Position numbers and translations under genes: made by a program. A stretch of DNA of 64,000 nucleotides from positions 395,714 through 459,713 of the forward strand of contig NZ_JAAMPJ010000008.1 of NCBI RefSeq assembly GCF_011067745.1, written 5' to 3'. Of the stretch, positions 50,180-60,000 are shown one piece after another. The DNA comes from Lentzea alba (lineage in GTDB: Bacteria; Actinomycetota; Actinomycetes; Mycobacteriales; Pseudonocardiaceae). A model generated the notes under the pieces. The model ran no database searches and was not told the DNA's origin. It saw nothing but the letters and a program-made list of their open reading frames with translations. Positions within the stretch are counted from its first letter, which is position 1, and every line of letters starts with the position of its first letter.

Positions 50180-52723
50180 TCACCCTTGGCCGAACAACGC
50201 CCGCAGTCCGCCCCGCCCGGTGACACCCACCGCCGCGTAGGTGGTGTGCAGATGGTTGTCGACCGTGCGTTTGGCGATCGCCAGACGTTCTGCGATCTCC
50301 ACGTTCGTCAGCCCCGCCACGGCCAGACGCGCGATCTCCAGCTGACGCGGCGTCAGCGCGGCGAGCGTGCTCGTCACCACCAGACCGGGCGTCGTCGCGC
50401 CGTCGAACGACTCCGCGAGCGCCGACGCCTGCCGCTCCAACCGGTCCGCGTCACGTGGCCGGTCGTGCAACCGCGACAGCCTGCTGGCCTCCGCGAGCGC
50501 CTCTGCCGCGTACAAGGTGGCGCCGCACGCCGTGAACGCCGCAGCCACCTCCTCCAGCCCCGCCGGGTCACGCAACGCGCGCGCCTGAGCGTGCGAGGCA
50601 TACGCGGTCGTTAGCGGGTCCTTGCGTGATTTCGCGAGCTCCAACAAACGCGGCGAGGTGTCCGCGCCGAACCGTGCGGCGTCGTGCAGCGACACGATCT
50701 CCTCAGAGTGCGCGCCGTGCGCACGAGCGGTGGCGGCGTTGTCCAGAGCGGCTTGCATCGCCTCGTTGACGCGCCCACCACCAGCAAGCACCCACGACCG
50801 TGCAGCCCCCACGGCGAACTGCGCGATCCGCCACGCCGGCCGCAACCCGGCCTCAGCGCGTGCCAACGCTCGTTCCGCACGTTCTGACTGACCCTGCAAC
50901 GCGGCACCGGCGGCGAACTCGGCCAGCAGCAGCACGTCCCACATCATCGGCTGCACACCGGACTCGGGAACACCCTCCGCGGTGATCCGCACCGCCGAAG
51001 CGGCCTGACCGCGCAAACGCGCACTCTGGCTCAACAGCACCCGCGGCGGCACCTGGGTGACCGACCAGCGGTCTTCCTCGATCACCTCGGCCAGCGCCTG
51101 CGCGGCCCGTGTCTCGGCGCCCGCCAGGTCACCGCAGCGCAGCGTGCTCTCGTTGCGCACCCCGGTCGCCGCGTTGATCAGCGACGGGAACCGCCCGGCC
51201 GTCGCCAGCACGGCCTCGTGGTTGTCCTCGATCCGCGCGATCGCCTCGGTGTAGCGGCCGGCGAACTGGTCGGCGAACGCCAGCACCTGCCGTCCCGCCG
51301 TCTCCGCCCAGCCGCCCTCGGCGATCAGCAGCTCGCCACCGAGCCGCGCGATCCGCAACGGCGCGGCCTCCAGCGCGAAGGTCAGCGCGAAGAACAACAC
51401 CGCGTGCTCCAGCTCGGCCGGCAGCTCCTGGGCGGTGACCTCGTCCAGCACCGCCACCGCCGCGTCCTCGTCGCCGAGACCGAAGAACAGGTTGAACGCG
51501 CGCGTACAGCCCACCTGGATCACCGTGAGCATGTCGCCGCCCGCCGCCATCGTCTCGGCGAGCACCTCCTCGGCCTGTGCGCACTGACGTTGGTACATCA
51601 GCACGAGCCCGAGCACGAGCCCCACGCGCGAGGTCGTTCCACGCGCCACGGCCGCGCGCGAGAGCCGTTCGGCGAGCTCCCAGTCCTGCGCGGACAGCGC
51701 CTGCTCAGCGGCCCGCGCGAGCACGTCCGGCGACTCGGCCGTCCCGCTGTCCAGCCGCCACGTCGCCACCCGCACCGCGTCACCGCGCCGGGCCGCGCCC
51801 TCCGCCTCCAACCGGTCCGCCAGCGATCTTCGATGCGCGCGAGCTCTCAACGTCGGACACGTCGCCCGCAGGCGCGCGCTGAAGAGCGGATGCGCGATGC
51901 GCGCGCGTCCGTCGTCACCGACACGCACGAACCCCATGTCCACGAGATCAGCAGGAACCGGCATCAGCTCCGGCTCCAACGGCTCCCCGTACGCGAGCAG
52001 CTCCAGCGCCCGCCGTTGCGGTTCCGCGAGCCGTCCCAGCGTCAGGTCGACGAGCTCGGCGAGCCGCCCGGACAGCTCCAGCGGCCCGCTCCAGTTCCAG
52101 CCGCCCTCGGTCTCGGTGAGCGCGCCCGAGTGCAGCCCGGCCGCCACGAGTTCCTTGAGGTACAACGGGTTTCCCTGGCTGTTCGCCCACACCAGGTGCC
52201 GGGTCGACGCGTCCGCGGGCCCGCCCAGAGCGGACGCCAGCAACGTGTCCGCGCGTTCCCGGTCGAGCGCGTCGACGTGGACGACGGTCAGTCCTTCCGC
52301 GCCCCAACCAGGCCGCGCCGTGCAGACGACACGCGTCAGCTTGTGGCGCACAACGTGCTGCAAGACCAACAACGACGTGTCGTCGAGCAGATGCGCGTCG
52401 TCGATCGACAACACCCGTCGACCGCCACGAGAGAGATGCTCGGCTGCGGCACGCACGGACGATGAGGGCAGGATCGTCCCTCCGATCGCAGGCAGGTCCG
52501 TGGGGACGAGCGACGCGATCGCGCCCAGCGGGATCCGGGACGTGGCGACCGTGGCGTAGCACCGCACGGCGGGGTGCGGCGCGGCGGCGAGCACCTCCGC
52601 GGCCAGGCGGGTCTTGCCGACCCCCGGCGGACCGGACAACAGCACCGCGCCGTCCCCGGCCAGCGCCCGCAGCGCGGCCCGCAGCTCACCCTCGCGCCCG
52701 ACCAGGGGCAACTGATCGCTCAC
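50180..52723 (-). CDS. LAL-type LuxR regulator, paralogue 2
   Basis: 847 residues from GTG 52721-52723 (VSDQLPLVGREGELRAAL); an ATG at 52804 would add 27 residues that look non-coding. Walker A VLLSGPPGVGKTRLAAEVLA (about residues 28-47), Walker B RRVLSIDDAHLLDDTSLLVL, TPR-like middle region rich in alanine helices, and HTH LTPRQLEIARLAVAGLTNVE then IAERLAIAKRTVDNHLHTTY at the C-terminus. Closely similar in layout to paralogue 1, including VGVTGR(D/G) and AALF/TALG ends, so a tandem duplication. Divergent from a secreted lectin gene across 153 bp. Confidence 0.92.
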   Translation of the reverse strand: MSDQLPLVGREGELRAALRALAGDGAVLLSGPPGVGKTRLAAEVLAAAPHPAVRCYATVATSRIPLGAIASLVPTDLPAIGGTILPSSSVRAAAEHLSRGGRRVLSIDDAHLLDDTSLLVLQHVVRHKLTRVVCTARPGWGAEGLTVVHVDALDRERADTLLASALGGPADASTRHLVWANSQGNPLYLKELVAAGLHSGALTETEGGWNWSGPLELSGRLAELVDLTLGRLAEPQRRALELLAYGEPLEPELMPVPADLVDMGFVRVGDDGRARIAHPLFSARLRATCPTLRARAHRRSLADRLEAEGAARRGDAVRVATWRLDSGTAESPDVLARAAEQALSAQDWELAERLSRAAVARGTTSRVGLVLGLVLMYQRQCAQAEEVLAETMAAGGDMLTVIQVGCTRAFNLFFGLGDEDAAVAVLDEVTAQELPAELEHAVLFFALTFALEAAPLRIARLGGELLIAEGGWAETAGRQVLAFADQFAGRYTEAIARIEDNHEAVLATAGRFPSLINAATGVRNESTLRCGDLAGAETRAAQALAEVIEEDRWSVTQVPPRVLLSQSARLRGQAASAVRITAEGVPESGVQPMMWDVLLLAEFAAGAALQGQSERAERALARAEAGLRPAWRIAQFAVGAARSWVLAGGGRVNEAMQAALDNAATARAHGAHSEEIVSLHDAARFGADTSPRLLELAKSRKDPLTTAYASHAQARALRDPAGLEEVAAAFTACGATLYAAEALAEASRLSRLHDRPRDADRLERQASALAESFDGATTPGLVVTSTLAALTPRQLEIARLAVAGLTNVEIAERLAIAKRTVDNHLHTTYAAVGVTGRGGLRALFGQG

Positions 52724-52876
52724 AGCTGGTAAGTGCTCGCTTCCGTTGCGCAGATACCCAAGTTGAGCACGGTCGTGTCCAGGAAGACACCGCGTTGCCC
52801 CCAAAGGATGTCGCCGGTGCCGGAATCAAGCACAAAGTGTGTGTATCAGCGCGTGTGCGGCGAGCGTCGGGACCGC

Positions 52877-53374
52877 ATGAAACCTTTCATGCGGAAAGTC
52901 GCACTCCTGGCCTCGCTCGCGCTCGTGTCGGGCGGCCTGATGGTCAGCACGTCCGCCTCGGCGGGCGCGCAGACGGGGAACTACGTCCAGTCGCGGTTCA
53001 ACGGCCGGTGCATGACCGCCGCCACCGGGCAGAACGGCGCCGGCGTCATCATGGTCGACTGCGTGAACGCGCTGACCCAGCGCTGGTACTGGGACGGGCT
53101 GCGGTTGCGCAACGCCGACGGCGGCAGATGCCTCACCGCCGCCTGGGGCAACGGTGACAACGGCGCCCACCTGCAGATGTACGACTGCGACCCGAACAGG
53201 CCCGGCTACCAGACCTTCTACCGCCCGGCCTCGAACAGCTCCGAGGTCGGGCGGATCCGGGTGATGATGCCGGGCTACCGGTGCGTCGAGATCGCCGGCG
53301 CGAACTGGTGGCAGGGTGCGTCCGTGCAACTGTGGGACTGCCACGGCGGCGGCAACCAGTACTGGTGGGTCTAG
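52877..53374 (+). CDS. Secreted ricin-B-type lectin domain protein
   Basis: 165 residues from ATG 52877; ATG 52889 is an alternative. Sec signal peptide (RKVALLASLALVSGGLMVST) cleaved near ASAGAQ. The mature part is a single beta-trefoil lectin: GNYVQSRFNGRCMTAATGQN, DCVNALTQRWYWDGLRLRN, GRCLTAAWGN, YDCDPNRPGYQTFYR, YRCVEIAGANWWQGASVQLW and QYWW, with QxW-type motifs in each third. No catalytic module is attached. Probably binds cell-wall or plant glycans outside the cell. Its TAG overlaps the TAG of the convergent TrkA gene. Confidence 0.9.
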   Translation: MKPFMRKVALLASLALVSGGLMVSTSASAGAQTGNYVQSRFNGRCMTAATGQNGAGVIMVDCVNALTQRWYWDGLRLRNADGGRCLTAAWGNGDNGAHLQMYDCDPNRPGYQTFYRPASNSSEVGRIRVMMPGYRCVEIAGANWWQGASVQLWDCHGGGNQYWWV

Positions 53375-54027
53375 TACCCCAGCGCGGTCTTGATGTCCTG
53401 CTCGACGGCGGCGGTGGTGACGAACAACAGCTCATCGCCGCCCTCGAGCGTGTCGTCCGGCTGCGGCACGATGACCCGCCCGCCGCGCAGGATCGTCACG
53501 AGCGCGCAGTCGCGGGGCAGCGTCAGCTCCGAGACCGCCCGGCCGGCGAACGGCGTCGACTCGTCGAGCGTGATCTCGACGAGATTCGCCTGACCCTGCC
53601 GCAACGTCAGCAGCCGCACGACGTCACCGATCGTCACGGACTCCTCGACCATGGCGGCCAACAGCCGTGGCGTGGAAACCGCGACGTCGACGCCCCACGA
53701 CTCGGTGAAGAGCCATTCGTTCGTCGGGTCGTTCACGCGCGCGACGACACGACGCACCGCGAACTCGGTCTTGGCCAGCAGCGACACCACGAGGTTGACC
53801 TTGTCGTCACCGGTCGCGGCGATCACCACGTCGCACAGCTGCATGCCGGCGTCCTCCAAAGAGGACAGCTCGCACGCATCGGCCTGCACCCACTCGGCCT
53901 GCTCGACCGAGTTCGGGTCGAAGTGCGCCCGATCCCGCTCGATCAGCATGACCTGGTGCCCGTCCTGCACGAGCTCCTGCGCGATGGACCGCCCGACGGC
54001 GCCCGCACCCGCGATCGCGACCCGCAT
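53371..54027 (-). CDS. trkA: TrkA-family potassium channel/transporter regulator 2
   Basis: 218 residues from ATG 54025-54027, overlapping the first TrkA gene by TGATG. TrkA-N (RCK) domain with Rossmann motif VAIAGAGAVGRSIAQEL (residues 3-19), LIERDRAHFD and VVIAATGDDKVNLVVSLLA; a TrkA-C domain follows (VEITLDESTPFAGRAVSELT...LEGGDELLFVTT). Regulates K+ uptake via bound NAD(H) or nucleotides. The pair matches CeoB/CeoC of mycobacteria. Confidence 0.94.
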   Translation of the reverse strand: MRVAIAGAGAVGRSIAQELVQDGHQVMLIERDRAHFDPNSVEQAEWVQADACELSSLEDAGMQLCDVVIAATGDDKVNLVVSLLAKTEFAVRRVVARVNDPTNEWLFTESWGVDVAVSTPRLLAAMVEESVTIGDVVRLLTLRQGQANLVEITLDESTPFAGRAVSELTLPRDCALVTILRGGRVIVPQPDDTLEGGDELLFVTTAAVEQDIKTALGY

Positions 54028-54689
54028 CAGCTCTCCTCCGGTGCCTGCAGCGCCGCCGCCGCGACGTCGGTGATCGTGCCGGACAGCGCCGCCACGTAGA
54101 TGGTGTCGTCGGCCTGCACGATGGTCTTTGCGTCCGGCAGCACGCCCGTGCCGAACCGCATCAGGAACGCCACGCGGGCGCCGACGGCCGCCTCCAGTTC
54201 GAACACGGGACGCCCGACCCAGTCCTCGGACACCTCGATCGGCAGCACCGCCACGGTGCCGGACGGGTCGCGCCACGCGGTCGCCGCGCCCTCGGGCAGC
54301 AACATCCGCAGGAAGCGGTCGGTCGACCACGGCACGGTCGCCACGGTCGGGATGCCCAACCGCTCGTACACGGCGGCGCGCTTGTGGTCGTAGATGCGGG
54401 CCACGACGTGCTCGACGCCGAACGTCTCGCGCGCGACCCGCGCCGAGATGATGTTCGAGTTGTCGCCGCTGGAGACCGCCGCGAACGCGCCCGCGCGCTC
54501 GACGCCGGCCTCGATCAGGACGTTGCGGTCGAAACCGTTGCCGATGACCTGCTGCCCGTGGAAGTCGCTGCCCAGCCGGCGGAACGACTGCGGGTCCTTG
54601 TCGATCACGGCGACCTGGTGGTCGAGTCGCTCGAGGGCCCTGGCCAGGGACGCTCCCACCCGGCCACACCCCATGATCACCACGTGCAC
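54027..54689 (-). CDS. trkA: TrkA-family potassium uptake regulator 1
   Basis: 220 residues from GTG 54689. Rossmann motif VVIMGCGRVGASLARAL (residues 3-19), AVIDKDPQSFRRL, AFAAVSSGDNSNIISARVAR and ARIYDHKRAAVYERLG; TrkA-C part VLPIEVSEDWVGRPVFELEA to VQADDTIYVAALSG. First gene of the two-gene regulator operon; divergent from the APC transporter at 54772, a likely K+ or amino-acid carrier that the pair may control. Confidence 0.94.
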   Translation of the reverse strand: MHVVIMGCGRVGASLARALERLDHQVAVIDKDPQSFRRLGSDFHGQQVIGNGFDRNVLIEAGVERAGAFAAVSSGDNSNIISARVARETFGVEHVVARIYDHKRAAVYERLGIPTVATVPWSTDRFLRMLLPEGAATAWRDPSGTVAVLPIEVSEDWVGRPVFELEAAVGARVAFLMRFGTGVLPDAKTIVQADDTIYVAALSGTITDVAAAALQAPEES

Positions 54690-54771
54690 GACATGCCTCC
54701 TCAGGCGAACTCTGCGCAGAACCTACCGAGCATTAGCCCGTCCCGGTGAGCGGACCCCTTACGCTCTGGCC

Positions 54772-56757
54772 GTGTCCAAGCTCGCCACCGCTGCCAAACG
54801 CCTCCTGGTCGGACGGCCGTTCCGCAGTGATCGCCTCGCTCACACCCTGCTGCCCAAACGAATAGCCCTCCCGGTGTTCGCCTCCGACGCCATGTCGTCG
54901 GTCGCGTACGCGCCGGAGGAGATCCTCCTGATGCTGTCGGTGGCGGGGCTGAGCGCCTACGCGCTGGCGCCGTGGGTGGGCGTCGCGGTCGTCGTGGTCA
55001 TGCTCACCGTGGTCGCCAGCTACCGCCAGAACGTGCACGCCTACCCGTCGGGCGGCGGCGACTACGAGGTCGCGACGGTCAACCTCGGACGCAGAGCAGG
55101 GCTCACCGTGGCGAGCGCCCTGCTCGTGGACTACATCCTCACCGTCGCCGTGTCGATCTCGGCGGCGGCGGCGAACATCGGGTCGGCCATCCCGTTCGTC
55201 GCGGAGCACAAGGCGTTGTTCGCGGTGGCGGCGATCGTCGTCCTCACGGCGATCAACCTGCGCGGCATCCGCGAGTCCGGCAGCGCGTTCGCGATCCCCA
55301 CCTACGCGTTCATGATCGGCATCATGGTCCTGATCGCCTGGGGCCTGTTCCGCGGGCTCGTGCTGGGTGACGAGATGCGTGCGGAGAGTTCCGGGTTCGA
55401 GATCCACGCCGAGCAGGACCACCTCATGGGCCTCGCGTTCGTGTTCCTCGTGTTGCGTGCGTTCTCATCCGGCTGTGCGGCCCTCACGGGCGTCGAGGCG
55501 ATCAGCAACGGCGTGCCCGCGTTCCGCAAGCCCAAGTCCCGCAACGCCGCCACCACGCTGCTGATGATGGGCACCATCTCGGTGACCATGCTGATGGGCC
55601 TGATCGTGCTCGCTCAGCTGACCGACGTGCGGATGGCCGAGTTCCCGCAGGACCAGATCGCGAACGCGCCGAAGGACTACGAGCAGAAGACGATGGTGGC
55701 GCAGGTCGCGCACGCCGTCTTCGACAACTTCCCGCCCGGCTTCTACTTCATCGCCGGCGTCACCGCGCTGATCCTGGTGCTCGCCGCGAACACCGCGTTC
55801 AACGGCTTCCCGGTGCTCGGCTCGATCCTCGCCCAGGACCGCTACCTGCCGCGCCAGCTGCACACCCGCGGCGACCGGCTGGCGTTCTCCAACGGCATCG
55901 TCTTCCTGGCCGGGTTCGCGATCGTGCTGGTGATCGCGTTCGACGCCGAGGTCACCCGGCTGATCCAGCTCTACATCGTCGGGGTGTTCGTCTCGTTCAC
56001 GCTGAGCCAGCTCGGCATGATCAGGCACTGGAAGCGGCTGCTCAAGACCGAGGAAGACCTCCAGGCGCGCAGCCGGATGCGCCGCTCGCAGGCGATCAAC
56101 ACGTTCGGTCTCGCCATGACCGCGACCGTGCTGATCGTCGTGCTGATCACCAAGTTCACCAAGGGCGCGTGGATCGCCATCGCCGCGATGGCGGCCATCT
56201 ACGCGTTGATGACGGCGATCCGCAAGCACTACGACACCGTCGCCGAGGAGCTCCGCAAGCAGGAGCGCGTGCGCACGATGCCGGCGCGCAACCACGCGAT
56301 GGTGCTGGTGTCCAAACTGCACATGCCGACGCTGCGGGCGTTGTCCTACGCCAAGGCCACGCGGCCGGACGTGCTGGAGGCCGTCACGGTCAACGTCGAC
56401 GACGGTGACACGCGCAAGCTCGTCGCGGAGTGGGAGAAGGAGAACTTCAAGATCCCGCTGAAGGTGATCGAGTCGCCCTACCGGGAGATCACCAAGCCCG
56501 TTCTCGACTACGTCAAGCGCGTCAAGTCGGACAACCCGCGCGACGTTGTTACGGTGTTCATCCCCGAGTACGTCGTCGGCCACTGGTGGGAGCAGCTGCT
56601 GCACAACCAGAGCGCGTTGCGGCTCAAGGGAAGGCTGCTTTTCCAGCCGGGTGTGATGGTGACCAGTGTGCCGTGGCAGCTCGAGTCTTCGGTGAAGGTC
56701 AAGGACAAGGACGTCATCGCGCCCGGCGCTGTCCGAAGGGGACTTGACGACCGATGA
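54772..56757 (+). CDS. APC-superfamily transporter (KUP/AmaP-like)
   Basis: 661 residues from GTG 54772 (VSKLATAAKRLLVGRPFRSD). Twelve membrane segments in the first 470 residues, including the substrate-binding segment DAMSSVAYAPEEILLMLSVAG (about residues 39-59), YPSGGGDYEVATVNLGR and GVEAISNGVPAFRKPKSRNA. A C-terminal cytosolic domain of about 190 residues (MVLVSKLHMPTLRALSYA...VFIPEYVVGHWWEQLLHNQ) resembles a universal-stress-like regulatory domain. TACGCT at 54760-54765, just before the start, suggests a leaderless mRNA. Beside the trkA pair as in mycobacteria. Substrate could be K+ or amino acids; not decided. Confidence 0.9.
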   Translation: MSKLATAAKRLLVGRPFRSDRLAHTLLPKRIALPVFASDAMSSVAYAPEEILLMLSVAGLSAYALAPWVGVAVVVVMLTVVASYRQNVHAYPSGGGDYEVATVNLGRRAGLTVASALLVDYILTVAVSISAAAANIGSAIPFVAEHKALFAVAAIVVLTAINLRGIRESGSAFAIPTYAFMIGIMVLIAWGLFRGLVLGDEMRAESSGFEIHAEQDHLMGLAFVFLVLRAFSSGCAALTGVEAISNGVPAFRKPKSRNAATTLLMMGTISVTMLMGLIVLAQLTDVRMAEFPQDQIANAPKDYEQKTMVAQVAHAVFDNFPPGFYFIAGVTALILVLAANTAFNGFPVLGSILAQDRYLPRQLHTRGDRLAFSNGIVFLAGFAIVLVIAFDAEVTRLIQLYIVGVFVSFTLSQLGMIRHWKRLLKTEEDLQARSRMRRSQAINTFGLAMTATVLIVVLITKFTKGAWIAIAAMAAIYALMTAIRKHYDTVAEELRKQERVRTMPARNHAMVLVSKLHMPTLRALSYAKATRPDVLEAVTVNVDDGDTRKLVAEWEKENFKIPLKVIESPYREITKPVLDYVKRVKSDNPRDVVTVFIPEYVVGHWWEQLLHNQSALRLKGRLLFQPGVMVTSVPWQLESSVKVKDKDVIAPGAVRRGLDDR

Positions 56758-57959
56758 GCTCGGCCAAAGAAGACTGGACCGGCCAGCAGTTCGAAGTAGA
56801 AGTGGGCGCTGTCGCACACGGCGGGCATTTCGTTGCACGGCATGAGGGACGCGTTCTGTTCGTGCGTCACGCACTGCCCGGTGAGCGCGTTGTGGCGTCG
56901 GTGTACGAGGACAACGGCGGCTCGTTCTGCCGTGCGGACGCCGTGGAGATCCTCTCGCCGTCACCGGATCGAGTGGAGCCGCCGTGCCCGTTCAGCGGAC
57001 CGGGGCTGTGCGGTGGCTGCGACTTCCAGCATGTGTCGTGGGAGGCGCAACGGGAGCTCAAGGCCCAGGTCGTCCGTGAGCAGCTGAGCCGCCTGGCCAA
57101 GATCGAACGCGACGTGGTCGTGGAGGCGCTGCCGGGTGGCCCGCTGGAGTGGCGGACCCGGATCCGGATGGCCGTCGACCGCGACGGAAGGCCCGGTTTC
57201 CGCGGCACTCGTTCCCACGATGTGATTCCGGTCGACCACTGTGTGATCTCCCGGCCGGGCATGGTCGAGGCGGTGGCGGACCGAAAGTGGCGAGCCCAGG
57301 AGCTGACGATCGTCCAGGACGGTGACGGCAACCGTCATGTGGGTGAGGTGCGTGGCCGACACACCGCGCGACGCGCCGGAACCGGTACGGCCGTGGAGAC
57401 CGCCGCCCAACGAAAGTGGCGAATCTCCGCGGAAGGTTTCTGGCAGGTCCACCCGGCCGCCGCCGACACGTTCGCCACGGTCGTGGGGGAGTGGGCTGCT
57501 GCTGAGCCGGGCCAACGCGCGTGGGACCTCTACGGCGGTGCGGGACTCTTCGCGTCGGTGCTCGCACGGCAGGTCGGCGAGACCGGATCCGTGCTGGTCG
57601 TGGAGTCTTTCCCCGGTGCCGTGGAGGACGGCCGGCGCAACCTTCGCCGCATGCCCAGGGTCGAGTGGGTGGTGGACAAGGTGGAGCGCGCCGTGACGCG
57701 CCGACTGCCCGTTGAGGACCCTCACGTCGTGGTGCTCGACCCGCCTCGCAAGGGTGCGGGGAAGGTCGTTGTGGCTGAAGTCGCACGACGCCGTCCTCAG
57801 CGGGTCGTCTACGTGGCTTGCGACCCCGCCGCGCTGGCGCGTGACCTGGCCGAATTCACTGTTCAGGGGTATCGGCTCGAGGAACTGCGCGCGTTCGACG
57901 CGTTCCCGATGACCCACCATGTGGAATGCATCGCGCTGCTCGTTCCTGGCACCAGGTGA
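56754..57959 (+). CDS. TRAM-domain RNA uridine methyltransferase (RumA-like)
   Basis: 401 residues, starting four bases inside the transporter end (ATGA). N-terminal TRAM domain FEVEVGAVAHGGHFVARHEG (about residues 13-32), then cysteines of a probable iron-sulfur site, PCPFSGPGLCGGCDF plus DHCVIS, and a C-terminal SAM domain with WDLYGGAGLFASVLA, VVVLDPPRKGAG and the catalytic Cys in YVACDPAALARDLAEF; the end HVECIALLV is typical. Methylates C5 of a uridine in rRNA or tRNA. Confidence 0.92.
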   Translation: MSSAKEDWTGQQFEVEVGAVAHGGHFVARHEGRVLFVRHALPGERVVASVYEDNGGSFCRADAVEILSPSPDRVEPPCPFSGPGLCGGCDFQHVSWEAQRELKAQVVREQLSRLAKIERDVVVEALPGGPLEWRTRIRMAVDRDGRPGFRGTRSHDVIPVDHCVISRPGMVEAVADRKWRAQELTIVQDGDGNRHVGEVRGRHTARRAGTGTAVETAAQRKWRISAEGFWQVHPAAADTFATVVGEWAAAEPGQRAWDLYGGAGLFASVLARQVGETGSVLVVESFPGAVEDGRRNLRRMPRVEWVVDKVERAVTRRLPVEDPHVVVLDPPRKGAGKVVVAEVARRRPQRVVYVACDPAALARDLAEFTVQGYRLEELRAFDAFPMTHHVECIALLVPGTR

Positions 57960-58012
57960 CAAAGCCTCTCAGGTGAGTCTCCGTAGACTGAGCCGAAGTC
58001 TTCAGGAGTGAG

Positions 58013-59926
58013 GTGGGCGTGGTGACCCTGCTGGAGTCCGTGCACGGACCGGCTGATCTGAAACGGATGAACGAGGCGGAGCTGCAGCAGCTCTGCGCCG
58101 AGATCCGGCGTTTTCTGGTCGACAAGGTCTCCAAGACCGGCGGGCACCTCGGCCCGAACCTGGGCGTGGTCGAGCTGACGGTGGCGTTGCACCGCGTGTT
58201 CGACTCGCCGCAGGACCCGATCGTGTACGACACCGGACACCAGTCCTACGTGCACAAGATCGTCACCGGCCGTCGCGACGGCTTCGACGACCTTCGGCAG
58301 AAGGGCGGGATGTCCGGCTACCCGTCGCGCACGGAGTCCGCGCACGACGTGCAGGGCAACAGCCACGCGTCGACGGCGCTGTCCTACGCGGACGGCCTGG
58401 CGAAGGCGAAGCAGCTCAACGGCACCAACGGCCACGTGATCGCTGTTGTCGGCGATGGCGCGCTGACCGGCGGTATGTGCTGGGAGGCGTTGAACAACAT
58501 CGCGGCGGACAAGACGCGTCCGGTCGTGATCGTGGTCAACGACAACGGCCGTTCGTACTCGCCGACGATCGGTGGTCTCGCCGACCACCTGTCGTCGCTG
58601 CGGCTGCGTCCGGGCTACGAGCAGCTGCTGGAGAAGGGCAAGAGCGCACTTCAGCAGACGCCGTTCTTCGGCAAGCCGCTGTACGCCGCCCTGCACGCCG
58701 CCAAGCGCGGCATCAAGGACGCACTGGCGCCGCAGGCGATGTTCGAGGACCTCGGCCTCAAGTACATCGGCCCGGTCGACGGCCACGACATGGCGACGCT
58801 GGAGTCCGCTCTGCAGCGCGCGAAGTCGTTCGGCGGACCGGTGATCGTGCACGCGGTCACCCGCAAGGGCATGGGGTTCGCGCCGGCCGAGAACCACGAG
58901 GCCGACCAGATGCACGCCACCGGCGTCATCGACCCGATCACCGGCGAGAACGTCAAGCCGACCAAGCGCACCTGGACGCACGTGTTCTCCGACTCCCTGG
59001 TGGAGATCGGCCGCGAGCGTTCCGACGTCGTGGCGATCACCGCCGCGATGCAGGGGCCCACCGGCCTGGACGCGTTCGCCAAGGCGTTCCCGGAGCGCTT
59101 CTACGACGTCGGCATCGCCGAGCAGCACGCGATGACGTCCGCCACCGGTCTGGCGATGGGCGGCCTGCACCCCGTCGTGGCCGTCTACGCGACGTTCCTC
59201 AACCGGGCGTTCGACCAGCTGCTGATGGACGTCGCACTGCACGAGCAGGGCGTGACGGTCGTGCTGGACCGTGCCGGCGTCACCGGCCCGGACGGCGCGT
59301 CGCACCACGGCATGTGGGACATGTCGATCCTCGGCGTCATCCCCGGCATCCACGTCGCGGCCCCGCGGGACGCCGGCACGCTGGCCGAGGAGCTGCGCGA
59401 GGCCGTGGCGATCTCGAACGCGCCGTCGGTGATCCGCTACCCCAAGGCCTCCGTCGGCGCGGACCTGCCGGCTCTTGAGCGCGTTGGTCCCGTTGACGTG
59501 CTTCGCCGGTCAGGCAACGACGTGCTGTTGGTGACCGTCGGTGCGTTGGGCGAGCTCGGGCTCGAGGCCGCGCAACGGCTGGAGGACCAGGGCATCGGCG
59601 TGACCGTCGTCGACCCGCGGTGGATCTACCCGATGTCGGTGGACCTCGTGGAGATGGCCGCGTCGCACAAGCTCGTGGTGACCGTTGAGGACGGTGGCCG
59701 GCACGGTGGTTTCGGTTCGGCGTTCGCTGCCGCGTTGCGCGACGCCGACGTGGAGGTGCCGTTGCGGGACATCGCGCTGCCGCAGCAGTTCCACGACCAC
59801 GGCGAGCGCGCCGAGGTGCTGGCGTTGTGCGGCATCACCGCGCAGGACGTGGCACGCCGCGTGACGGAGTGGGCCGCTCGGCTGGAGTGCCTGCCAGTCG
59901 AAATTGACGCGCCCGCGGAGAAGTAG
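58013..59926 (+). CDS. dxs: 1-deoxy-D-xylulose-5-phosphate synthase
   Basis: First enzyme of the MEP isoprenoid pathway; joins pyruvate and glyceraldehyde 3-phosphate with thiamine diphosphate. 637 residues. GTG codons at 58013, 58019 and 58022 all fit the AGGAG site at 58004-58008, so the true start is uncertain by three codons. Motifs: KTGGHLGPNLGVVELTVALH, DTGHQSYVHKIVTGR, thiamine site GDGALTGGMCWEALNNI (about 150-166), VVNDNGRSYSPTIGG, GLKYIGPVDGHD, catalytic Glu in GIAEQHAMT and RYPKAS. Followed by about 230 bp without a gene. Confidence 0.96.
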   Translation: MGVVTLLESVHGPADLKRMNEAELQQLCAEIRRFLVDKVSKTGGHLGPNLGVVELTVALHRVFDSPQDPIVYDTGHQSYVHKIVTGRRDGFDDLRQKGGMSGYPSRTESAHDVQGNSHASTALSYADGLAKAKQLNGTNGHVIAVVGDGALTGGMCWEALNNIAADKTRPVVIVVNDNGRSYSPTIGGLADHLSSLRLRPGYEQLLEKGKSALQQTPFFGKPLYAALHAAKRGIKDALAPQAMFEDLGLKYIGPVDGHDMATLESALQRAKSFGGPVIVHAVTRKGMGFAPAENHEADQMHATGVIDPITGENVKPTKRTWTHVFSDSLVEIGRERSDVVAITAAMQGPTGLDAFAKAFPERFYDVGIAEQHAMTSATGLAMGGLHPVVAVYATFLNRAFDQLLMDVALHEQGVTVVLDRAGVTGPDGASHHGMWDMSILGVIPGIHVAAPRDAGTLAEELREAVAISNAPSVIRYPKASVGADLPALERVGPVDVLRRSGNDVLLVTVGALGELGLEAAQRLEDQGIGVTVVDPRWIYPMSVDLVEMAASHKLVVTVEDGGRHGGFGSAFAAALRDADVEVPLRDIALPQQFHDHGERAEVLALCGITAQDVARRVTEWAARLECLPVEIDAPAEK

Positions 59927-60000
59927 TTCGGCTAACGTCTGCCCTCGTGAGCGTTCGCCGCAAGCGGCCCAGCAGGTCTTCCTGGCTTGGGTCCCGCGAT

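Noticed and set aside
58013..58024. Fixing the dxs start to a single GTG.
   Set aside because: Three in-frame GTG codons fit the same ribosome site, so the sequence does not decide.
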